Part shown: positions 7,714-14,875 of the stretch, one piece after another
Layout of the letters: every line of letters begins with the position of its first letter
Numbering within the stretch: position 1 is the first letter of the stretch
NCBI GenBank assembly: GCA_904501875.1
Contig: CAJGCQ010000013.1
Span: 1-16,470, forward strand
DNA from: Clostridiaceae bacterium
GTDB lineage: Bacteria; Bacillota; Clostridia; Oscillospirales; Acutalibacteraceae
Length of the DNA stretch: 16,470 bases
Direction: 5' to 3'
Notes under the pieces: generated by a model
The model's input: the letters and a program-made list of their open reading frames with translations, nothing else
Told to the model about the DNA's origin: nothing
The model's database searches: none
Program-made: the position numbers and the translations under genes

Positions 7714-8313
7714 ATGAAAATTAAAAATTTAATTTCAATAATATTGACTTTGGCGATGCTGGCCTCTTTTTCGGTTATATCCGCCAATCCTGCTGATGAA
7801 GTGGATTATTCCTCTGCTGATAATGCGTTGTCTGATGAAAAGGCAGATATGGAAAAGGTGCTTGAGGCCCGCTTCCTTAATATGCTTAACCACAGCTTTG
7901 CTTATGATGAGGAGCTTGCTTCGGTGGAAGATTTAGTAAACTGTGCAGTAACTGCTCTTTGCGTTACGGGCGGAACTGACGATTCTTTTATTGAAGAAAG
8001 CAAAGTGGTAGACTATCTTTATAATATGTATGGCGTTGAGGTTGAAAATTTACCCTCCGTCAATGAGAACTTCCCGAAAAAAGACGGTTATATTTACATC
8101 GTTCCCCGTGGCTATACGGTTTATAAGCACACGATTGCTTCCGTAAGACTTAATGAGGACGGCAGCTACACAGTAACAACGAATGTCGCTATCGATTCCC
8201 ATGACGGCGATGAACAGGGCACGGCGGTTACGCTTTTTGTCAAAAACAGTGATTCACAGTTCGGTTACAACATAATTTCTTCCGATATTATCACTACTGC
8301 TTTTGAGGTCTAA
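7714..8313 (+). CDS. Secreted protein of unknown family
   Basis: The 199-residue product starts MKIKNLISIILTLAML, a clear signal peptide with a likely cleavage site after VISA (about residue 24). No lipobox cysteine is present. The mature part is acidic and resembles no family I recognise. It has an N-terminal region with helical character (about 35-110) and a C-terminal part rich in alternating Tyr, Val and Thr (about 120-199) that may be beta structure, for example around YIYIVPRGYTVYKH. The ATG has an AGGGGG site about 9 nt upstream. It is a single-gene unit with its own promoter region and a terminator just after the stop. No cofactor or catalytic motif is visible, so no function is assigned. 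Confidence 0.82.
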   Translation: MKIKNLISIILTLAMLASFSVISANPADEVDYSSADNALSDEKADMEKVLEARFLNMLNHSFAYDEELASVEDLVNCAVTALCVTGGTDDSFIEESKVVDYLYNMYGVEVENLPSVNENFPKKDGYIYIVPRGYTVYKHTIASVRLNEDGSYTVTTNVAIDSHDGDEQGTAVTLFVKNSDSQFGYNIISSDIITTAFEV

Positions 8314-8330
8314 AATCATATTAAATAACT

Positions 8331-8361
8331 AAAACCGAGGATTTTGTTCCTCGGTTTTTTT
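8331..8361. terminator. Bidirectional Rho-independent terminator
   Basis: A 10-bp stem, AAAACCGAGG (8331-8340) with CCTCGGTTTT (8349-8358), has an 8-nt loop and runs into a T tract on the plus strand. On the minus strand it is followed by TAGTTATTT, so it can also end the flavoprotein cluster, whose last stop codon is at 8366. Confidence 0.85.
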
Positions 8362-8365
8362 ATAG

Positions 8366-9592
8366 TCATACATTGTTTTTTGTTATTGCATCGGCGGCGC
8401 ACAATGCACTTGACCACGCCCATTGAAGATTAAAGCCGCCGCAATCGCCGTCAATATCTAAAATTTCGCCTATCGCATAAAGTCCTTTATAATCACGGCA
8501 CATCATAGTTTTCGGGTCAAACTGCTCTGTGTCGAGCCCGCCTGAGGTTACCTGAGAATTAATAAAGCCTGTATTTCCCGTAACATTAAAGCTAAAATCC
8601 TTGATAAGCGCCGCAATTTTTTTCGGTGCATTATTATCGAGTGAGCCAACGGAAGTATTAAGCTTATATCCCGCTGACTTAATTATAACCTGACCGAGCC
8701 GTTTATTCATCATACCTGTGAAAAATTCATCGGTGATTCTGGCGCTAAGGATAGATATTCTGTCCTGTAGCTCGTTAGTTAAAGCGTCAAGGCTTTTATC
8801 AGGCATAAGGTCAAGGGATATAATGGGGTTTTGATTCTTTGCTGCCGTACCCGAAACCTGAAGTATGGGCGGCCCAGAAAGCCCGTAATCGCAGAACAGT
8901 ACTTCGCCGTATTCCCGACGCAACAGTTTTCTGCCCGATTTAAGGCTAACATTTGCATTCACCTTAATTCCTTTAAGCTGTCGCACGATTTCGGGCTCGG
9001 TTTTAAGCTGAACTATAGCCGGGTAGGTTTTAACTGTATTAAAGCCTGCCTTTTTTAAAAGGGTGAGCATTTGACCGTCATTTCCCAGCCTTTCGCCACC
9101 TGAAAGCAGTCCTGCGGCAATTATAATATTCTCGGTCAAAAAGTTTAGATTTCCGGCAATAACCTTAAAAAGCTTTCCGGAAAGCTGAATATTTGTAACC
9201 CTTGTTTCGGTGCAAAGTATTACTCCCAACTCTTCTGCGGCAAAGCGAAGACAGTCCACAACCGAAGCCGCCTGCAAGGAGGCAGGGTAGACCTTGTCAT
9301 CCTCGAAAATAAAATCAACACCAACAGAGTGAAAAAAATCCTCGGTTTGTTTGCCGCTGTAGCGTGATAGGGCATAGAGGGCAAAATCGGTATTACTGCC
9401 ATGATAACGCTCTTTTGTTATGTATTTATTTGTTATATTACAGCGGCCGTTGCCTGTGGTAGCAAGCTTTTTGCCGACCCTCGGCAAGGCTTCAAGCAGC
9501 CTTACAGATAAAGCGGGATTTTTCTGCTTTAAAGCCACTGCTGCACAAAGTCCCGCCGCACCGCCGCCTATTATTATTACATCATTTTTCAT
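8366..9592 (-). CDS. NAD(P)/FAD-dependent oxidoreductase, HI0933/BaiN-like flavoprotein
   Basis: This 408-residue protein opens with the Rossmann FAD motif IIIGGGAAGL (about 6-15). Next come RVGKKLATTGNGRCNITN (about 39-56) and YPASLQAASVV, hallmarks of the HI0933-like family. The C-terminal GGLDTEQFDPKTM, YAIGEILDIDGDCGGFN and QWAWSSAL complete the FAD site. The family includes BaiN, proposed to act in bile-acid 7-dehydroxylation, but most members have no known substrate, so that role should not be assumed. It starts 3 nt after the phosphatase stop, with a weak Shine-Dalgarno site, and is the last gene of the thioredoxin cluster. There is no redox-active CxxC, so it is not a thioredoxin reductase. 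Confidence 0.9.
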   Translation of the reverse strand: MKNDVIIIGGGAAGLCAAVALKQKNPALSVRLLEALPRVGKKLATTGNGRCNITNKYITKERYHGSNTDFALYALSRYSGKQTEDFFHSVGVDFIFEDDKVYPASLQAASVVDCLRFAAEELGVILCTETRVTNIQLSGKLFKVIAGNLNFLTENIIIAAGLLSGGERLGNDGQMLTLLKKAGFNTVKTYPAIVQLKTEPEIVRQLKGIKVNANVSLKSGRKLLRREYGEVLFCDYGLSGPPILQVSGTAAKNQNPIISLDLMPDKSLDALTNELQDRISILSARITDEFFTGMMNKRLGQVIIKSAGYKLNTSVGSLDNNAPKKIAALIKDFSFNVTGNTGFINSQVTSGGLDTEQFDPKTMMCRDYKGLYAIGEILDIDGDCGGFNLQWAWSSALCAADAITKNNV

Positions 9593-9595
9593 ATT

Positions 9596-10321
9596 TTAAT
9601 GCCGTTCTTCAAAATTTGAATATGTTTCGCAAAAGCGTCCCTGAAATGATGGGGGCTCATTTTCGGCGTAAAGATGGGAAATATCGCTAAAGCTGCAACA
9701 TCGGAAATAGGCTTTACCACGCTCCCGTTCCTCGGTGATAAGGGTTGTGACCGAGGAGGTAAGGGCTATAAAGCCGTGCCAAAGCAAAACAGGAGAGATG
9801 TTAAGAATATGGGAAAGGAGTACGCATTCTACACCAAAATGGCAGAAGAGGGCTATCGTATCGGTACTCTCATTTTCCACTCTGTATAAATTACCCTCAC
9901 GGAGATAGCCGTATTTTTGGAGCAGTCGGTCTATTCCAGCTACCGCCTCGATGTATTTTTCCTTAACATTTCCGCTTGACATAAGGGGAGTATCAATCCA
10001 TTTGTCCTTGTGGAAAAAATCAGGCTCTTTAGTCCAATATTCGGGCATCAAATCCCAAGGTATTCTTTTTTCTCCGGTCTTAGGGTCAATTATGTAGCCT
10101 GGAAATTCCTCGAGCCAGCGCTGAATTTCCGCTTCCTTGCCGAAGGCGGTGAGAGTAGGCGCCGCCGTTGCTTTTGCTCTGCCCAAGGGTGAACAATAAA
10201 AGTCCTTAATATCTTGCTTAAGAAGTCTGTTTTTTAAAAGCTCTGCCTCACGGCGCCCCTTTTCGGTAAGGGAATCAATACTGTAATCGGGGTCGCCGTG
10301 GCGGATTATTAAAAGTTTCAT
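9596..10321 (-). CDS. Histidine phosphatase superfamily protein (phosphoglycerate mutase-like)
   Basis: The 241-residue protein shows the catalytic RHG motif at 7-9 (phospho-accepting His8), SPLGRAKATA at about 44-53 and the second catalytic histidine in CHFG (about His161). LTEKGRREAELL (about 18-29) is also typical of the branch. Members are phosphatases or mutases on small phosphorylated metabolites; nothing here fixes the substrate, and the low overall likeness to GpmA argues against true glycolytic mutase. AGGTG 7 nt before the ATG spans the thioredoxin stop codon, indicating coupling to trx, whose stop is 10 nt upstream. The flavoprotein gene follows 3 nt downstream. Confidence 0.88.
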   Translation of the reverse strand: MKLLIIRHGDPDYSIDSLTEKGRREAELLKNRLLKQDIKDFYCSPLGRAKATAAPTLTAFGKEAEIQRWLEEFPGYIIDPKTGEKRIPWDLMPEYWTKEPDFFHKDKWIDTPLMSSGNVKEKYIEAVAGIDRLLQKYGYLREGNLYRVENESTDTIALFCHFGVECVLLSHILNISPVLLWHGFIALTSSVTTLITEERERGKAYFRCCSFSDISHLYAENEPPSFQGRFCETYSNFEERH

Positions 10322-10331
10322 TGTTTTTCAC

Positions 10332-10640
10332 CTAATCAATCAGGGCAAGAATGGCGGGTTTGGGTCTCGCTCCCGTTTCGCACCTTACAAGCTCGCCGTT
10401 TTTAAATACCGCAAGGGTGGGAATAGAGGAAACCGAAAAACGCTCTGCAAGGGCGGGAGCCTCGTCAACATTTACCTTGCAGACCTTAATATCCTGTCTT
10501 TCCTCGGCTATTTCGTCGATTAAGGGGGAGACCATTTTGCAGGGTCCGCACCAAACTGCGAAAAAATCCACCAAAACGGGCTTGTCCGAATTTAAGACTT
10601 CCGCTTCAAAATTAGATTGGTTTAAATTGATGACTGGCAT
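10332..10640 (-). CDS. trxA: Thioredoxin
   Basis: This 102-residue single-domain thioredoxin has the active site FFAVWCGPCKM (Cys at about 31 and 34), VNVDEAPALAERF, and the cis-proline segment SSIPTLAVFKNGE (about 72-84). It reduces protein disulfides in the cytoplasm. The ATG at 10640 lies 10 nt from AAAGGA (10651-10657). An in-frame GTG two codons earlier would be only 4 nt from that site and is less likely. It is the first gene of the trx-phosphatase-flavoprotein cluster. No thioredoxin reductase gene is in the window. The symbol assumes it is a main thioredoxin; it could be one of several paralogues. Confidence 0.92.
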   Translation of the reverse strand: MPVINLNQSNFEAEVLNSDKPVLVDFFAVWCGPCKMVSPLIDEIAEERQDIKVCKVNVDEAPALAERFSVSSIPTLAVFKNGELVRCETGARPKPAILALID

Positions 10641-10664
10641 AATCACACTGTCCTTTCTTATCTA

Positions 10665-10693
10665 TTATTAGATGAAAAAAGCTGAAAATACAA
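10665..10693 (-). promoter_or_regulatory. Candidate promoter of the thioredoxin cluster
   Basis: TTGTAT (10688-10693), 17 nt, TAATAA (10665-10670). The spacing is ideal, but the predicted start falls almost on the Shine-Dalgarno site, so the leader would be very short and the call is tentative. Confidence 0.35.
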
Positions 10694-10695
10694 TA

Positions 10696-10725
10696 TAGTC
10701 GGTAATGAATAAACATTACCGACTA
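10696..10725 (-). terminator. Rho-independent terminator of the asp23-like gene
   Basis: A perfect 12-bp stem (10696-10707 with 10714-10725) with loop AATAAA lies 6 nt beyond the asp23-like stop codon. In the gene's direction it is followed by TATTGTATTTTC, a moderately T-rich tail. Confidence 0.75.
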
Positions 10726-10731
10726 AAATTT

Positions 10732-11079
10732 TTACTCTTCTTCTTTCTCAATTTCAATATCCGCAATGTTTACATTAACCTGCGTTACTGCATTGCCGGT
10801 CATAGTCTGAATTTTATCCTTTATGTTGTTCTGTACCTTTTCGGCGACCTCTCTCGCCTTAGCGTTATGCTTAACACAGATGTAAACGCTTATTTCAATA
10901 GCGCCGTTAATGCTTTCAACCTTGACGCCCTTGAAAGTATTTTTAGTTTTAATGATTCCCTTTAAATCAATCGATTTTTTTGAGAGTCCTGACACTCCTT
11001 CAACCTCTTTAGCGGCAATTTCCGCCATTTTTTCGATTACCTCGGTGTTTATGGAGAGTTCGGTTTTGTTATTTTCCAT
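10732..11079 (-). CDS. Asp23/Gls24 family envelope stress response protein (YqhY-like)
   Basis: The 115-residue protein contains the DUF322/Asp23 pattern. INTEVIEKMAEIAAKEVEGVSGL leads into a glycine-poor middle and GVKVESINGAIEISVYICVKHN, then REVAEKVQNNIKDKIQTMTG and VNVNIADIEIE. Members are small cytoplasmic or membrane-peripheral proteins; B. subtilis YqhY is linked to control of fatty-acid synthesis. The ATG at 11079 is set by GGAGGT 6 nt upstream (11086-11091), which discards an eight-codon upstream extension. It directly follows spoIIIAH, as yqhY lies downstream of spoIIIA in Bacillus, but accBC and nusB, which flank it there, are absent here. It has its own promoter and terminator. 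Confidence 0.92.
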   Translation of the reverse strand: MENNKTELSINTEVIEKMAEIAAKEVEGVSGLSKKSIDLKGIIKTKNTFKGVKVESINGAIEISVYICVKHNAKAREVAEKVQNNIKDKIQTMTGNAVTQVNVNIADIEIEKEEE

Positions 11080-11114
11080 GGATATACCTCCGTCATTTAA
11101 CATACTTTAAGTAT

Positions 11115-11142
11115 ATTATACCACATTTTTCAAATAACACAA
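11115..11142 (-). promoter_or_regulatory. Promoter of the asp23-like gene
   Basis: TTGTGT (11137-11142) and a perfect TATAAT (11115-11120) are 16 nt apart, with an extended TGG before the -10 element. An odd palindrome, ATACTTTAAGTAT (11102-11114), sits on the predicted start site. This vegetative-type promoter separates the gene from the sporulation operon. Confidence 0.75.
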
Positions 11143-11145
11143 CAC

Positions 11146-11688
11146 TTATTTTATCGGAATAATCTTAATATTTGAAAGGGGGATATTAGTTTCCGAGGTA
11201 ACAATATCCTGTATCTGGAGGGTTTGGGCGGAGGTAAGTCCCTCTGACTGTACAACAACGCTTATACCCGTATCGCTGATGACAGCGAGGGCTTTTTCAA
11301 AACCCTTTGCTTTAAGCAGGGCTTCGATATTGGTTTCATTTTCCATTCTGTCTGCTATTTCCTCAGTTTTCGCTACGGCGGATTTTTTTTCTTCTTCAGT
11401 AACCTTATCGCTTTTAAGCGTCTCCTCGATTAGCTCCTGAGCCTCTTTGCGGGCGTCCTCCCGTTCCTTTTTTGCAGAAGCAAAATAATTATCATCCTTT
11501 TCCTCTGCCTTGGCGGCGGTTTGCACAGCTTCGCTTTCTGAGCTTGTGTTATTTACATAAGCCGCCTCGCCTAAGTACTTACCCGATGAAGGCGTATATT
11601 TCATATTAAGCCAAATTGCTGCCGCTAAGGCTAATACCATAGCCGTTACGGCTATCTGACTTTTTCCGAAAACCTTACCTTTTTTCAT
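11146..11688 (-). CDS. spoIIIAH: Stage III sporulation protein AH
   Basis: The 180-residue protein has a short cytoplasmic tail, FGKSQIAVTAMVLALAAAIWLN as a single membrane segment (about 7-28), a charged acidic linker, and the conserved YFASAKKEREDARKEAQELI (about 68-87) that opens the YscJ/FliF-like ring domain. In the forespore-mother cell channel, SpoIIIAH binds SpoIIQ across the intermembrane space. It is somewhat shorter than the Bacillus protein (about 218 residues). AGGAGGA precedes the ATG, which overlaps the spoIIIAG stop as ATGA. It is the last gene of the operon; no hairpin follows. Confidence 0.95.
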   Translation of the reverse strand: MKKGKVFGKSQIAVTAMVLALAAAIWLNMKYTPSSGKYLGEAAYVNNTSSESEAVQTAAKAEEKDDNYFASAKKEREDARKEAQELIEETLKSDKVTEEEKKSAVAKTEEIADRMENETNIEALLKAKGFEKALAVISDTGISVVVQSEGLTSAQTLQIQDIVTSETNIPLSNIKIIPIK

Positions 11689-12233
11689 TGAACCTTTCCT
11701 CCTGCTATGTATACTCTTTTTGAAGTTATGTTAAGCGCCGCAGTAACGGCGTTTTGAATTTTCTGATTTATCCTCTCATCGTCTCCTCCCTCGCACACAA
11801 TTGCCACTCCCCGAACCTCGGGCATTTCGGTAGTAACTAACAAAGCCTGTTCGCCGCCGTCGGCGGTTTTTACGGTTATATAGGTCTGTTTCAGCTCACT
11901 GCTGCTGCTTTCGGAATTGCTGGCGGTCTTATTTTCCGAAACACCCTCGCTAATATCGGCGTATGAATATTTAATGCCGCTTTCAAGGGTTATTACCACC
12001 TTTAAATTATCACTTCCCGTGATGCTCTTAACAATTTCTCCGATGCTTTTTTGGAGCTCTGCCTTGTATTCCTCGGCGGTTACCGTTTCCCCAAATTCAG
12101 CCCTGCTTTCTTTTTTCTCACCGCCGCTTATAAAAGAGGAAAGACAGATAAGCGCAATACCCACAAGACCTGCTGCCACAAGAAGCTTTGGATTTTTAAT
12201 TTTTTCTGTCAGCTTATTTATTACTTCATTCAT
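11685..12233 (-). CDS. spoIIIAG: Stage III sporulation protein AG
   Basis: The 182-residue protein has one N-terminal membrane segment (about 17-33, LLVAAGLVGIALICLSS) and an extracytoplasmic domain. That domain contains YKAELQKSIGEIVKSITGSDNLKVVITLESG, QTYITVKTADGGEQAL and PEVRGVAIVCEGGDDERI, all typical of SpoIIIAG. It forms a large ring of the SpoIIIA secretion-like channel. It overlaps spoIIIAF by 8 nt and spoIIIAH by 4 nt. The low-complexity Ser/Glu stretch around residues 103-113 is an insertion also variable in relatives. It is shorter than the Bacillus protein (about 229). Confidence 0.94.
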   Translation of the reverse strand: MNEVINKLTEKIKNPKLLVAAGLVGIALICLSSFISGGEKKESRAEFGETVTAEEYKAELQKSIGEIVKSITGSDNLKVVITLESGIKYSYADISEGVSENKTASNSESSSSELKQTYITVKTADGGEQALLVTTEMPEVRGVAIVCEGGDDERINQKIQNAVTAALNITSKRVYIAGGKVQ

Positions 12234-12657
12234 TTACTATCTCTACCTCTAAGTTTTTAGCCGACTCGCCTAAGGCCGCCAATACTCTTTCTTTATTACA
12301 GTCCGAATAAATTATAACTTTACTAATTACTATGCTACTGTCTTCTGTTTTATCCGTACAAACTATAATTTCGGTGAAATTTATTTGATTGCTTTTAAGC
12401 ACCTGCTCGTAAACATACCTTGCCGAGGCGGCTTTTAATTCTTCTTCAGAGACTTCGGCGCCGGTATTAAAATTAATATCAGTACTAAAACCGCCCTTTA
12501 AAAATCCCGTTGCAGAGATTATTGTCACAAGGAAAACAAGACTTAATACATATTTTACGGGTTTCCCCAAGCTGCCGTCGGGACAGATAAGATGTACCGC
12601 GCCTATAAAAACACAGGCGGTGCAAAGGGCGGTTAAAAATGTGATTAAACCGTTCAT
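12226..12657 (-). CDS. spoIIIAF: Stage III sporulation protein AF
   Basis: The 143-residue protein has two N-terminal membrane segments (about 3-24 and 34-54) joined by a short loop, HLICPDGSLGKPVKYVL, that is typical of SpoIIIAF. A small soluble C-terminal domain (about 70-143) follows and may be ring-building like AG and AH. It is shorter than the Bacillus protein (about 206), mainly in the linker. The start overlaps the spoIIIAE stop as ATGA, with GGGGTG 8 nt upstream. Confidence 0.9.
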   Translation of the reverse strand: MNGLITFLTALCTACVFIGAVHLICPDGSLGKPVKYVLSLVFLVTIISATGFLKGGFSTDINFNTGAEVSEEELKAASARYVYEQVLKSNQINFTEIIVCTDKTEDSSIVISKVIIYSDCNKERVLAALGESAKNLEVEIVNE

Positions 12658-13790
12658 ACCGCACGCACCCCTGTGACTATAGCTGCAAGTGAAATTACAA
12701 ACATCGCCCCCACAATCAGTATAATTCCTATTAAAAGGGACATCATCGAATCCATAGCCCTTAAAAGTCCCGCTATTCCCCCTAAAGAAAAAAGCTCCGA
12801 CACCGCCGTGGAAACAAGCAACACCGCCCTCCAGATGAGCAGTTCTATTATAAGCGGCAACAATGTAACCCCACAGATGAGTGCGCCGTAAATTCCGATA
12901 GATGATTTTAAAAGCCCCATAGAAGCGGTGACGGTGTTCATCGCTTCGGAGAGCACTCCGCCCGCTATGGGGACAGAGGTGCCTATAATAAACTTTGCGG
13001 TTTTAGAGACTAATGTATCTGCCGAGGCGTTAACAGCGGTTTGAACACTTAAAACAGCTAAAAAAACAGCAGAAATAAATGCCATTATCCAAAATGCAAG
13101 CTTTTTAACCATTTCGGATATGCCCGATTTCTTAATCAGCGGAGAGACCGCACTGCTTAAAGATAATGCGAGGTAACCACCCATTAAGGGAAGAACCACA
13201 AAGCTTGAAATATAGGTGACTCCCTCCGCCGCCGCAAGGAGCAAAGCGCTCATAGAAGCCGCAGTAACCGCCGACCCGCAGGCGGCGACGATTACCGCAA
13301 ACACAGGAATAAAAGAAAGCATAAAAACCCCTGTTCCTTTAATTGCGTTTACCGATGCGTTAATAACACAGGAAACGGGGACTGCTATCACTGCGGCAGT
13401 AGAGGCCGCAGCGGCATATACCGCCGCAGTCATTGCGCTGCTTTTAATTTCTAATGAAGTAAGTGCGGCGGAAATAAGTATTATTGCGATTATTCCCGCA
13501 CCCGCCTTAAGGGGAGCCTTTGCGCCTGAGGAAATGAAGGAAATTATATGCTTAAATACGCTTTCAGCAGAGAGCGTGTTTACCCAGTTATAATCAGACG
13601 GGTCTATCCCGTTTTCAGAAAAATAGTCCTTTACAGAGTCGGGGAGTGAATCTTCTAAATCCTCGGCTCCGCTGTTTTTGTATTGCTCGACGTAAAACTC
13701 CTCGGGTGACCCGCTTTCCTTAGCTGAAACGCTAAAAGTCAAGAAAGAGGTAAAAATACAAAACAAAATTAATATTCTTAATTTTTTCAT
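12654..13790 (-). CDS. spoIIIAE: Stage III sporulation protein AE
   Basis: The 378-residue protein begins with a signal peptide (about 1-23, LRILILFCIFTSFLTFSVSA). A soluble part with LPDSVKDYFSENGIDPSDYNW follows, then a polytopic region of about seven or eight membrane segments (about 80-378) rich in Ala, Ser and Val. SpoIIIAE is the large membrane permease-like component of the SpoIIIA complex. GGAGC precedes the ATG by about 5 nt. A 37-nt gap separates it from spoIIIAD, the longest gap in the operon; it holds only a small CTGATCAG palindrome and no evident promoter. Confidence 0.95.
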   Translation of the reverse strand: MKKLRILILFCIFTSFLTFSVSAKESGSPEEFYVEQYKNSGAEDLEDSLPDSVKDYFSENGIDPSDYNWVNTLSAESVFKHIISFISSGAKAPLKAGAGIIAIILISAALTSLEIKSSAMTAAVYAAAASTAAVIAVPVSCVINASVNAIKGTGVFMLSFIPVFAVIVAACGSAVTAASMSALLLAAAEGVTYISSFVVLPLMGGYLALSLSSAVSPLIKKSGISEMVKKLAFWIMAFISAVFLAVLSVQTAVNASADTLVSKTAKFIIGTSVPIAGGVLSEAMNTVTASMGLLKSSIGIYGALICGVTLLPLIIELLIWRAVLLVSTAVSELFSLGGIAGLLRAMDSMMSLLIGIILIVGAMFVISLAAIVTGVRAV

Positions 13791-13827
13791 AATCTGCTCC
13801 GTTGTATTTAGACTGATCAGAGTCAGG

Positions 13828-14214
13828 CTATGTAATAAAGCTTAATGCCGTATCCAAAACCGCCGCTACAAGCGGAACGGAAATAATGAATATTGCGCAT
13901 TTTCCCGCAAGCTCTGCCTTGGCGGCTAAGGAAGCTTGACCGCTGTCTCGGCAAATATCGGCGATAAATCCCGTTACATACCCTATGCCCAGCGCCTTTA
14001 GTGCCACTTCAAAATATTCTGTATTAATCCCATTATTTAAAAGCTTTGTGTTAATGTATTCAATCGGCGCTAAAACGCCCTTTAATATATAAAGTGTGAC
14101 AACAGTACCGCCTGCTAATGCCACCATAAGCGCATATTCGCCCTTCTGCTGTTTTAAAACAACCGCCAAAACCGCAGTTATGATACAGATTGAAAGTATT
14201 TTAAAAATTTCCAT
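13828..14214 (-). CDS. spoIIIAD: Stage III sporulation protein AD
   Basis: The 128-residue hydrophobic protein has about four membrane segments. MEIFKILSICIITAVLAVVLKQQKGEYA and the later ALGIGYVTGFIADICRDSGQASLAAKAELAGK are strongly conserved SpoIIIAD features. It belongs to the membrane base of the SpoIIIA channel, with AC as partner. It starts 2 nt after spoIIIAC with only a weak Shine-Dalgarno site, suggesting translational coupling. Confidence 0.94.
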   Translation of the reverse strand: MEIFKILSICIITAVLAVVLKQQKGEYALMVALAGGTVVTLYILKGVLAPIEYINTKLLNNGINTEYFEVALKALGIGYVTGFIADICRDSGQASLAAKAELAGKCAIFIISVPLVAAVLDTALSFIT

Positions 14215-14216
14215 TC

Positions 14217-14411
14217 TTACAGACCGAAAATACTCTTGACGGTTGTGAAAAGGTCGGCGATAGCATTTACAATCATCAAAAGCACCACCACTAGCCCTGC
14301 TAAAGTGGTAAGCATAGCCTGATCCTCTCTGCCTGAACGGACAAGTAAAAGATTAAGTACAGTTACTATTATTCCTATAGCGGCTATTTTGAAAATAAAG
14401 TCGATATCCAT
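14217..14411 (-). CDS. spoIIIAC: Stage III sporulation protein AC
   Basis: The 64-residue protein has two membrane segments (about 5-24 and 35-55) joined by LLVRSGREDQAMLTTLAG, the conserved SpoIIIAC loop. The start is the ATG at 14409-14411, set by AGGTG 5 nt upstream (14417-14421); a longer reading that begins inside spoIIIAB has no support. It lies 8 nt after spoIIIAB and 2 nt before spoIIIAD. It matches the family length (about 68). Confidence 0.93.
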   Translation of the reverse strand: MDIDFIFKIAAIGIIVTVLNLLLVRSGREDQAMLTTLAGLVVVLLMIVNAIADLFTTVKSIFGL

Positions 14412-14419
14412 TTTTTCAC

Positions 14420-14875
14420 CTACAAAAAGAATATACAAATTAAAAGTCCGCACAGTATACCAAGGGAGCTGTAAAGACGGCAAAGCTCACCGCATTTTTT
14501 CTCTGCTTCATTGCTATTTTTAAGTATAAGTGCCATATAAATCCCTATGCGCTCATATTCGGACTCGGTGTCCGACATACCAAGGTCGCAAAAAAACTCC
14601 TCAAAAATCTCGGCATCTGCTTTTTTCAAATACATAGTATTAATAATCGCTTTACCCTCTAAAATGCTTGCTGTATCTTCGTCGAAGCAAAGGTAAATAA
14701 GTTTTTCTATCTCACCGCTGCCCAATCGTATGCGCTCCCGCAAATCCGACATTGAACGGTATATTGCGAACAGCTTTTTGTGCCTTTTTTTAAGCCCGAA
14801 AGATTTTAAAAAACCTGCAAGGGAGCAGGCGGAGAGCACTATTATAACTCCTAAGATTTTAAACAGCCATGCCAC
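14420..14875 (-). CDS. spoIIIAB: Stage III sporulation protein AB
   Basis: The 151-residue protein has an N-terminal membrane segment (about 4-24), a charged helical middle (KKRHKKLFAIYRSMSDLRERIRLGSGEI and onward) and a C-terminal hydrophobic anchor (about 134-151). This bitopic layout is normal for SpoIIIAB and resembles GspF/TadC-like platform parts of secretion systems. The start is GTG, with AAGGAG 7 nt upstream (14883-14888) inside spoIIIAA; the two genes overlap by 17 nt. Family length is about 170. Confidence 0.92.
   Translation of the reverse strand: MAWLFKILGVIIVLSACSLAGFLKSFGLKKRHKKLFAIYRSMSDLRERIRLGSGEIEKLIYLCFDEDTASILEGKAIINTMYLKKADAEIFEEFFCDLGMSDTESEYERIGIYMALILKNSNEAEKKCGELCRLYSSLGILCGLLICIFFL

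Noticed and set aside
11080..11103. Eight-codon extension of the asp23-like protein
   Set aside because: It would be translated from within the strong GGAGGT site that serves the ATG at 11079.
13216..13593. A 125-codon plus-strand open frame inside spoIIIAE
   Set aside because: Its Ala/Thr/Ile-rich product is the antisense image of the Ala/Val-rich membrane segments of SpoIIIAE.
13795..13825. CTGATCAG palindrome in the spoIIIAD-spoIIIAE gap
   Set aside because: An 8-bp palindrome with no T tract or promoter boxes; probably chance.
14412..14483. Longer N-terminus for spoIIIAC
   Set aside because: The extension overlaps the end of spoIIIAB in another frame; the AGGTG at 14417-14421 points to the ATG at 14411, and the short product has the family length.
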